Positions 55,301 to 64,000 of a DNA stretch of 64,000 nucleotides are shown piece after piece. The position numbers and the translations under genes were made by a program. Below the pieces are notes generated by a model. That model ran no database searches. It was not told the DNA's origin and worked only from the letters and a program-made list of their open reading frames with translations. Position 1 is the first letter of the stretch. The number at the start of each line of letters is the position of its first letter. Origin of the DNA: Setomelanomma holmii (lineage: Eukaryota; Ascomycota; Dothideomycetes; Pleosporales; Phaeosphaeriaceae); NCBI GenBank assembly GCA_010015745.1, contig ML978223.1, positions 62,001-126,000 of the forward strand, written 5' to 3'.

Positions 55301-58300
55301 GAACTGCGACATAGCCATGATCCGTAAGCACACCACGAGCGCTTTCCAGAACCTCACGAAGGTCATATTTCACCTCCGAGACCTTCAGGATGATCAAGTC
55401 AAATTGGTCTTCTCCTGCGAAGACTGCGTCTGTCTCATGCACGACGTGCTCGATGTTGGACTCGGTGGCATACTTCTCGCGTGTCTCTAGGCCCAGCTTT
55501 TGGGACGGCAGAGAAAGTCGATATGCGCAACCCTTCGCAATGGGCCCGGCTTTGGCGCGTAGCTGGTCGATCCAAATGCTTTGACTTGCACTGTTGTCAT
55601 CGTTAAGGGCGACTTCGAGAATCTTCGCGGTTGGCCGCTTGTGGCCGATGATTTCCGCTGCTTTAGCGACACGCGCTAGGGCACGTGCATCTTCTCCCTC
55701 TCCAGACGCGACGCCCTGCAAGACACCAGCCATCTGCTCGGGCGACAAGAACTCGATATCCTCACCCCACACAGCCTGCGTGAACGCGTGTGGTCGATCA
55801 ACGCTGGCGTTGATGGCATGATACCGCAAACCTTGCAAATGGAACAGTATCTGGTGGTCCCCCTCGGAAAATGTCCGGATGTCGCTCACGAAGCGCTTGT
55901 TGTCATCTGGCCGTCCTACACCACCATAGATGGCCTCCGAGGCAACAATACCACGAGACACGTCGCCTGCTGACTGAAGCGTGCGCAGTGGTTGTGGGAA
56001 GATGACGAGCTCGTCGATCAATCTCGGCGGCATGAGCGTGTCGAGCGCTGATCGATGACCACGGTTCAGCGCAACAGTCGCAATCTGCAAACACCCATCA
56101 ATGGCCGCAGGATGCATTGCATACTTGCTCTGTTGGTGTTTGGATTCAGGAACTCCAAGCTTGATGACGGCGCGGCAGTGGCGCGCATCAGCTTGCGCCT
56201 CAATTTCCTGGCACGGTTGGAAGGCATCGCCAAACATGTATCCGACTTCGCGCATTGATTTGTACCACACCGAGCCTGGGACTGCGTGCTTCAAGGGGCC
56301 GACATCTGCTTCTGTTGCGATCTTGGCAACGGCATCACCGATGCTTATCAGACCTGCCGAGTGCTCCTCATGAACGCCTTCTCCATCCCTGGAGATGCTG
56401 GTGATCGTAAACTCGTGCCAGGACTCCTTAGTGCTAGAGCATGCCGAGAGTGCGAGCTGGATCATCGTCGGTGCGGAATCGCTGAGAACAAGCATACGGG
56501 GAAAGGAAACATTGCGAAGCTTGTATGTCACATCGTTGACACCGATATCCTCGGCAAGGCGTCCTGTCGCCTTAGACTTCTGGAAGATGGCTTCCATCGC
56601 CATGGCCATATATGCCGCCGCAGGGAAGATGACCTGCTCCCCGAGCGTGTGATCGCGAAGCCACGGCACGTCGCTGAGTCGAAGGCCATTCTTCCAGGTC
56701 GGCTTTGTCCATGGTACACCCAGCATCTTTGACCCCAGCAGGTCGTGATGAACAAACTTGCGGAAGCGCCAGTCTTTGCTGGACTCGGTCTCATGCCAAT
56801 ACTTCGTCGAATGGTCCCAAGCATAATTCGGCAGGTCAGAAATGAAGACTGGCTCTTCCGACTCATCGTCATTGAATGGGGACAGCTTGATGGGACAGCC
56901 AGCGATGAAGAGCTTCCCGGCACATTCCAGCAGGATATGAAGCGCCTCAGGTCCCCGCTTCCATGCATTGGTATATGTGAGGTCTGACGACGCGGCCTTC
57001 TTCACTTGGCCGACGGGGCCTTTGAGAGCATCGCTAGGACCGATCTCAACCAAGTAATCAACGCAGTCGTCTTCTTGTGTTATCATGTTACGGCAGGCGG
57101 GTCCAAACAACACAGGCGACACCATGTTCTTGACCCAGTAGTCTGGCCCAGGTGCTGCTGTCAAAGTCTTGCCGATGGTGGAAGAGAACATCTTGGCCTT
57201 CTGGGTTAGCGGTTTGGGTGTTGCAGACCAATCGACATGTTTCTCAAGCAGGTCTTGGTATACTCCAGCAACCGGCTTCATGTGTCGCGAATGATAAGCC
57301 GCATCGACAAGCAGTGCTCGAGCGAATTGACCATCGTCCTTTAATTTCTTCTCAACTTCAGCGAGCTCTGATTTGGTGCCCGAGAGAGTCACACTCTTGT
57401 CGCTGTTAATGCAGGCGACAGCAACAGTCGTGCCATCCAAATATGGAGCGACGGCATCTGGACCAAGACCGGCAGCCATCATGCCAACTGGTGTGTCGTA
57501 CTTTGCTCCTGCAGTAGCTTGGCCTCGGTAGTATGCAACCTGTATCGCTTGTTCTGGGGTCAAGTGGCCAGCAGCGACAGCCGCAGCAATCTCGCCGGAC
57601 GAATGACCGACGACGGCGTGGCATTTCACCCCAGCAGCATCGAACAATGCAAGGATGGCAACCTGAAGAGCTGTGACGAGCGGCTGCGAAATCTCGGGTA
57701 GGCGCATGTGTTCAGCGCTTCTCGGGCTCACAAGTTCGTCGAGTAGGCTCCATGAAGGGGGTGCATAGGAGCCCTGGAGTACATTGTCGAGATGCTTGAT
57801 AGTGCGTGCTGCCAAAGGAAAAGTGTTGACGAGAGCCTTTCCCATCTCAGGCCACTGCGCACCTTGACCCGTAAAAACAAACCCCATCTTTGGTGGTTCT
57901 TGACGAACGTGGCCGCGCTCGAAACTTTGCATATCAAGCTCAGTGCTTGATGCGATGGTAAAGCCGCGATGGTAATGACGAGACCTCCGCTCACTCAGAG
58001 TGTAGGCGAGGTCATTCGATTTGATGCTGACTGCAGGATCAGACAAATGCTTGTCCAAGGCGGCAAGTTGTGCTTCCAACGACTTTTCGCCATTGGCAGA
58101 GAGCACCAAGAGCCGCGGTCGATCCACAGTCTCCTCTTGGAAATCGTACTCATCCGAATCGGCGATGAAGGAAGAAGTGTGGTACAAACCCAAACCTTGA
58201 GCTTCATCTACGACAGCGTGGGCATTGGAACCCCCATAGCCGAAGGAATTGATACTCGCCCGCTTGACTGGTACATTGGGCCAAGGCGTTGCTACCCGAG

Positions 58301-59696
58301 AAGCCCGAAGCCTCCATTTCTCGAAGTCGATCTTAGGGCTCGGGTCTATGAAAGTTGGATTTCCTGGAATGATACCCTTCTCTAGACTGAGTACGGTTTT
58401 CAACAGGCCCGACAGACCAGCTGCAGGCTCGGAGTGTCCGATGTTACTCTTGACTGAGCCAATGCGAAGTGGCTTGGTAGGATCACGCGACGGCGCGAAG
58501 ACGGTTGCGACACCATTGGCCTCGAGCGAGTCGCCAACCCGAGTCCCCGTACCGTGGAACTCCACGTAGCTGGTTGCATTCAAGTCTTTGATACCTGCGT
58601 TCTTATACGCTTGTCGAATGGCGGCAGATTGCGCCTCGTGATTTGGAGACGCAATGCCAGCAGTCCAGCCATCACTATTGGTAGCTGTGCCTCGGATGAT
58701 GGCTCGAATGGGGTCCTTGTCCCTGATGGCATCTTCGAGACGCTTGAGATATACCATGCTGACGGCTTCTGCCTTAATGTAGCCATCGGCCTTCGAGTCG
58801 AAGGTATGGCACTTGCCCGAAAGGGAGGCAGCACCATTGGCACCCATATAATGGTCCATGACATGCTCCGGGCTGCAGTACAAGTTTGCTCCTGCTACAA
58901 TGGCCGACGTCACCTCGTGGGTCTGGAGGTACCGCATGGCGAGGTCCAGACCAATAAGCGCACCGGAACACGCGGTGTCAATTGTCATCCTGGCACGTTG
59001 TCAGCAATGCACAATATGATCAAATCACCAGGACAAGATCACGTACGAAGGACCCTTTGTGTTCAAAAAATGCGATATCCTGTTGCTCAGCATCGCTCGA
59101 CCAACACCAACCGCTGTAGCCGATGCACGATTCTCTGGATCTCTAGCCTGGATGTCGCCATAATCACTTGCAAAAGAGCTCACGAAGCAACCAACTGGCG
59201 CACCCGACATCTGCTCCAGAGTAACGCCAGCATTTTCTAGCCCTTCGTACACGACTTCTAGCAACTGCCGCTGCTGTGGATCCATGGACGTGGCCTCGAT
59301 ACCAGAAAGCTTGAAGAATTGGGCATCGATGTCTCGCGGATCGACGTTCTGGAGGAACATACCACCCGGGGAAGCCATTGTCTGCGGCTTCAGTGACCTG
59401 TCGTAGTGTGTGTTGATGTCGAACCGGGTACCTGGTGGTGTGTTCATGGCGATTTTGCCTTCGGACAAGAACTTCCAAAAAAGCCGCGGGTTGCTGCATT
59501 CGTCTGGAAGACGACATGCCATACTGATGACGGCAACCGGATCCTGGACATAGGTGCTTGAGGCAGCAGGTCCAGTGAACACAGAATCTGCAATCGAGTG
59601 GCTGTTGCTCGAACCATCGGTATGGCTATAGCTATCGCTGTGTGTGTTGTCATTGGTGTTGCGCTCCTCAGTAGGACCAGTCGCGTGGGGAGCCAT
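52392..59696 (-). CDS. highly reducing polyketide synthase (KS-AT-DH-degenerate MeT-ER-KR-ACP)
   Basis: Two exons (59696-59047 and 58989-52392; 57 bp intron with GTACGT donor) give 2415 residues. KS: DTACSG (Cys224), EFHGTGT (His362), SNIGH (His402). AT: FTGQGAQ and GHSSG (Ser ~680). DH: LRDHTLGEQVIFPAA (His ~997) and the partner Asp in HPAAIDGCLQ. A ~130-residue stretch after DH resembles a C-methyltransferase but has lost the SAM-binding glycine motif (AKILEVALNDDN). ER: HSASGGVGLAAL. KR: IAGGFKGLNSSLA with SSVSG and QSNYAAANAF. ACP: YGVDSLVAVE (Ser2373). There is no thioesterase or reductase at the end. The enzyme should build a fully reduced or partly unsaturated, unmethylated chain; the product cannot be predicted. 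Hydrolase and P450 genes lie to the right on the same strand. Confidence 0.95.
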
Positions 59697-61913
59697 GGTG
59701 GACAGTAGCTTGATCTGGCACTTGGTGTATGACGTTCTTCCAAAGGGAAGGAGTGAAAAGAGTTGGAAGTCTAACGTATACTCTATGATTGAAAAGGTGG
59801 GCGATGCTGCTACCCTGGATGTTCGACCTAGACGCAGCACAAGTCTTATACACAACATCAGCGTTGAATGTTGACACATTTATCATGACGATGATGACAA
59901 GGCGTTATCATCAAGATGTCTCAGCCAATTCGGATTCATTCCTTTCACGGTCTTCGCCTCGAAGCTCAATCTTCCCCCCGTGTTACCTTTCTCCGCCATG
60001 GTTCGACGAAGACATCCCATCTCGAGTTTCAGAGTCGTACACATCAGGTCCCAGGTCCACATTCGGCCGATCGTAGTCTCCGTCCGGCGGCAGTAAGACG
60101 GCGAGTGTCACACTACCGCCACAAGAACACTGCGTCAAAGGCTCCAATGCACTCGCGCGCATGTTGTCACTATTGGCCTCAACTGCATCATCAAAGGATG
60201 GTTATGCTAGCATGTGGAGCCTCAACTGCAGAGAACCCGCGTAATCGTGCACACTTGTGTACAAGAACCGTCAGTAAGGACAGAGAGATAAGCAACTATC
60301 GCCAAACTGGTATCGTTTCCTGTATCTCAAATATGGAGCTGCGTGGAAAATGATCCCTGTTGTGCCCGTCAGGCCTTTCGAGCCCCCTCACACAGCGATT
60401 CCTTAGACTTGGAGATACGTCTTCGACCTGGGTCTGAGTACAGACTGCAGTGTCCATGGACGAGGATTCATAGAGCGGCAGGCACCGCTCTGAGGTGAGC
60501 ACGCGAGCAACTACCTATTCGACGATGGATTGGGGCCCAGTCGATCGGCGAGCGGACCAACGTCTCCGTATCGACGTGGTTTGTGCGTTGGGTACCGCGA
60601 GGAGGAGCGGCCTTGTAGGTGTGCAGGCTTCGCCTGATAGCACGATATTTCGTTAGCACTCTAAGCACGCGACAGCGCGCCAAATCGGGATTCACCATGC
60701 AAGGCCAGAGTTAGGCTCCCAGTGACATTGTTGGCTCATGCAAATGACATTCGAAATCCACTTTACTGCGTCAACTTTTCTCGGGATTTCCTCTGAGCAC
60801 AGGCTGACGGCGCAGACACCTCTCGAGCAGCGACCAATTTCCTAAGAGGGATCATTTCCAAGATGCACCATACACAGTGCTGAGCCTCGGATAGCGGAGT
60901 TACAATGCGCTACCATGGATGTCTAAGGAGTTCGCTCGGTGTATGTGTGGCTGATGCAGTAGACTAAAGCATGCAAGTCCTTTGATTACTCAGCTGCTTG
61001 AACGGGGAAGTACTCACGCGCCTCACGCCGACTTCTATCAAGGCTTACGCAAGATCCCAATCGACGTTCACGGCTGGACAGCCGATCTCAACAGAACGAT
61101 GCTTCCGAACCAGCCAATCTTGTGAAGTTCGAAGCACAGTCAACATGTATGGCCTAATGTGGTCTTGCCTGACCAAGTTTGCCACGAGAGATTCTATTTG
61201 GATAGACTTGCTTTTTCTGCCTACACATCGAACCATCCTGCAAGGCCCGCATCACTAAATTAAAGCTTCACCCCGGATCCTTGGCGATCCCAGCTAGTGA
61301 TTGGCGACAACGCTGCACTCATGCTTCTCTAGGATATTGGCACCAACATGCAGCAGGACTACTGCCCCACAGCACTATATTGCTTACCCGACGCCATGCC
61401 TCTGGGGAGGGACGATTTTAGCCTGGAAGGTACTCCACGTTTGCGCACAGATGCTCTCGCTGGAGCTTGTCATCACTGTGCACCTGGTGGCTGAAGGACA
61501 TCTGAAGATGCGATGCTGACATTACTGTGCACGGCTGCATTGGTGGTCTCCGAGGTCATTCCGAATGACGACTTGTGAGAATGAAAGGTGGTCAAGAAAG
61601 ATGAATATGCACGACTGACTAACCGTTGTTGCACAGCTCTAACGGCACGGCGTTGAGTACTACCGGAATGCCGGAGAAGAAAGGTTCGTGTGTGACAAGA
61701 TCCAGCACTTGAGTTATTTAGCGATGTAGGGCTGAGGAACGAATAAGTGAATGGGAAAAGTGATTGTTGCTGACACAGTGGCAAGTCTCGGTGGGAGTCA
61801 TTCGGTGAAGTTCTCTGATGAGGATACGATTGTATGGAATTGGCTAATCGTGTGTCTAGATATACTGCCATACTGGGCCATCTGCCAGAGCTCTGAATCC
61901 CGTGTTAAGATGA
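59697..61913. other. long intergenic stretch in the cluster, ~2.2 kb
   Basis: No gene recognised on either strand after looking for P450, MFS, oxidoreductase and transcription-factor motifs. It holds the PKS promoter. A short minus-strand ATG frame (61555 to about 61473) could be a first exon but has no partner. Confidence 0.35.
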
Positions 61914-62896
61914 TTACACGACTTTGCCAGCAATCGCATCTCTTACAAAGTCCACCTGAACCTTGTTGACACTGTCCGAGGTTTTCGTACTGTCCAAGAT
62001 ATCCATATGCTTCGCCCCATCCTCAATATGCAATCTCTTCGGCGCCTTGAGCGCCTCATAATGAACCATTTGTCTCTCCATCGGAATGACCTGATCATGC
62101 TCCGCAAGCAAGAACAGCACCGGCTGTGTAAGATACTTGCTTGCCTGCCCGACATCCCACAGAAGCATGTGCCGATATGTCGCAGCTGTGGTGCGATTGA
62201 CATGTCCAGGCGCTAATTGTGCACGTAACGGGTCCGTCTCGTCATACTGGCCCAGCAATCGCATAATAGCATCATGCTCGAAGCCCGGATCCCAACCCAC
62301 GGGACTCTCGCCTTTCTTCGTAAGCATAGGCACGTAAAATGGCTCGTTGCCTTTGATTCGTGACTCTCGATCTTTAGCCGCTTTGAGCAATACGTTTCGC
62401 AACTTTACTAGATCGTAACTTGTTTCTGTGCCTGGGCACACCGCAACCACAAACTTTGCGCGTGGGTCTACAGCACCTGTTGTCATTGCGACAGCCGCGC
62501 CAAGTGAGAAGCCCCAGAGTCCAACGCCCTGGCGTGGGTCGACTGATGGGCAACTGGACAAGTAGACCAGGGCGTCGGACATATCATCGACTTGTTGGAA
62601 GGGATTGATATTATTGCGGGGCGTACCGTCGCTTGTTCCCACACCGCGAGGATCGTACAGGAGTGCGGTTATGCCGGCGGCTTGGAAGGCGAGCGCGGTG
62701 CTTGGCAGCCCGATCATTTCTTTCGTTGCGTTGAACTCCATTTATTATTAGCTTCGCTTTTACATCTGTCCTTGAAGGGAAGATGTACACCAGGAGACAT
62801 GACGACGCCCAGGCTACGAGTTTCTGCTGGAAACAGCCATCCTCGTAGCGTCACTTTATCAACTGTCTTGAACTCAACAGTCTCGTACCCTGGCAT
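61914..62896 (-). CDS. alpha/beta hydrolase, probable PKS-cluster partner
   Basis: Two exons (62896-62789 and 62735-61914; 53 bp intron, donor GTACAT, acceptor ATGGAG) give 309 residues. The start ATG 62896 precedes PGYETVEFKTVDKVTLRGWL, a typical cap-less strand pair. GLPSTALAFQAAGITALLYDPRGVGTSDG, GLWGFSLGAAVAM (Ser nucleophile), FLLAEHDQVIP (Asp) and DGAKHMDIL (His) complete the triad. The sequence resembles serine aminopeptidase S33/dienelactone-type hydrolases found beside fungal HR-PKS genes, where they can release or cyclise the polyketide chain. Because the PKS lacks a release domain and lies on the same strand 2.2 kb away, this is a reasonable candidate for that step, though that is inference. 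Confidence 0.85.
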
Positions 62897-63718
62897 CTTG
62901 GATCTTTCTGTTGTCAATGGTTTCGTAGTGGCGAAGTCTGTTCGAGATGGAAAGATAGCAAGACGAGATGAGTTCGCAAAGTGAATGCAATTCGAGCAGC
63001 ATTACTGACTACCGCGAAACATGTCGGGATCGACCTTCACCTCGTACACTCCAGTTTGACCGGCCTCCGAGCATACAAAATCCCCGATGCTGATGCTATG
63101 CAACGGGCGGCGTCCGGGATGGCGTCCGGCAAGGCCGCCCGTCTGACATGCATGTCTTGCCGGACGGGTAACGCCAGCTCGGGTCGTGCGAACGGCCCTG
63201 CGTCGATTCCTGCTGGCTATCCTCGAGGGTTCTGAGGCCCAAGGATCTGAGATGCATTAGCGCTCAGCCGCTGCCAGCAACCGGGCTTGCAGGGTATTGC
63301 TATGGGAAACGTCATCCTACAGATACTGGTGCTTCCTGTTTAGAACAACGATGTCGAGTGTCGCATGCTCTTCCACATGTAGCATGGTATCCGAAGTGAA
63401 GGGGTAAGAAGGATTCAGACTATGTCGATACAGGATGCAGGATTGTGGTAGGGTGTTGTTGGTAATTGAATGCGCCGACGTGGCGCCGAGCGGATAGCTG
63501 CAGATGTCATCAATGCTTCCGTGCTTGGAGAGAACTTGTTATCTGGAAGGAGAGTGTTCGAGAGAAGCAAATATCCTCATCCAGCAAATCACTACGGTGA
63601 AAGCTTTTATGGGAGCCTTCATGGGATGGAACGTTTTGTTTGATGAAGTGAAGTCAAAGCTAGAAGAGCATACATTTATGAACTGATGCGTATAGATTTC
63701 ATCAAGTTTCGAGAGTAA
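62897..63718. other. intergenic between hydrolase and P450
   Basis: No supported gene. Confidence 0.4.
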
Positions 63719-64000
63719 CTACTGCCTATCCATATTGCGCCTGCTAGTGATGCGTACATTCATGTTTCGATGGATTGTGAAGCCATGATTGGTCCAATCG
63801 AAAGGATGCATGGCGTCCACCATGGCAAAGTCGTAGCGAAAAAACAGCTGAAATATGGTGTCAATCTAATGCATCTTAATGACGACGGCCAACTCACCTC
63901 GAAGAGCACCTTGCCAAGCTCCACATATGCGAGCTTCTTTCCTAGACATTCCCACCCTGTTCCAGTGGCAAACACAAGGCCATATACTCCCTCCATCTGC
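63719..64000 (-). CDS. cytochrome P450, C-terminal part (continues beyond the window)
   Basis: The last two exons of a P450 (63898 to beyond 64000, and 63847-63719; 50 bp intron GTGAGT...TTTCAG). The haem-binding signature FATGTGWECLGKKLAY matches FxxGxxxCxG with its Cys, although the Arg/His usual at position 6 (FxxGxRxC) is Trp-Glu here, as in the pisatin demethylase-like group. The tail reads FRYDFAMVDAMHPFDW and NHGFTIHRNMNVRI, also typical of that group. The gene probably tailors the product of the neighbouring PKS. Incomplete: the rest lies to the right. Confidence 0.9.

Noticed and set aside
60296..61260. Search for a cluster regulator or transporter between the PKS and the hydrolase
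   Set aside because: No Zn2Cys6 motif (CxxCRxRKxxCD), MFS or P450 pattern in any frame.

Overview
This is a nuclear window from a filamentous ascomycete. The evidence is short (about 50 bp) GT-AG introns, a HET-domain gene, a fungal C2H2/fungal_trans factor, RRN6, SPC25, NOP4, DAP1 and DHX35-like housekeeping genes, CBM18 chitin-binding modules and a fungal highly reducing polyketide synthase. Class Dothideomycetes is plausible but not provable from the sequence alone. I recognised no tRNA, rRNA, CRISPR array or bacterial-type operon. Gene models below were built by eye from reading frames, splice sites and remembered protein families; no database was searched. LAYOUT. 1-8 kb is an accessory, decayed arm. 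It holds a broken NmrA-like gene, an intact HET-domain gene, a broken second copy of the complex I PSST/NDUFS7 subunit, and a broken zinc-finger transcription factor split by a 159 bp MITE-like insertion with an 11 bp target duplication; unrecognised ORFs follow. 8.5-21.6 kb carries a secreted M28 aminopeptidase, a secreted choice-of-anchor/LVIVD-type protein (5 exons), a HAD phosphatase, two interrupted genes (an F-box-like family member and a frameshifted CE2/SGNH esterase), an interrupted coiled-coil gene and a DUF3237 protein. 21.9-31.9 kb is a conserved core: RRN6 (RNA polymerase I factor) divergent from SPC25 (kinetochore), a DHX35-like helicase divergent from an F-box gene, and a low-complexity P/Q/H-rich protein. 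32-41 kb has a DUF1295 membrane protein, a RidA protein, an NTF2-like protein, an alpha/beta hydrolase, an eight-exon secreted agmatinase and a DAP1/PGRMC haem protein. 41-47 kb has two small Cys-rich ORFs, a long gene-poor stretch and NOP4. 47-52 kb has an MFS transporter and an interrupted three-module chitin-binding protein. 52-64 kb is the left part of a secondary-metabolite cluster: a 2415-residue HR-PKS (KS-AT-DH-degenerate MeT-ER-KR-ACP), an alpha/beta hydrolase that could release the product, and the 3' end of a cytochrome P450 that runs off the window. HOW IT FITS TOGETHER. The housekeeping genes are independent units, several arranged as divergent pairs. The right end looks like one pathway: the PKS has no release domain, so the nearby hydrolase and P450 are its natural partners. 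A recurring oddity is the number of otherwise well-conserved reading frames interrupted by a single in-frame stop or a one-base frameshift (about eight genes). They look like recent pseudogenes, possibly C-to-T (RIP-like) changes, or assembly errors; each is listed separately so it can be tested.
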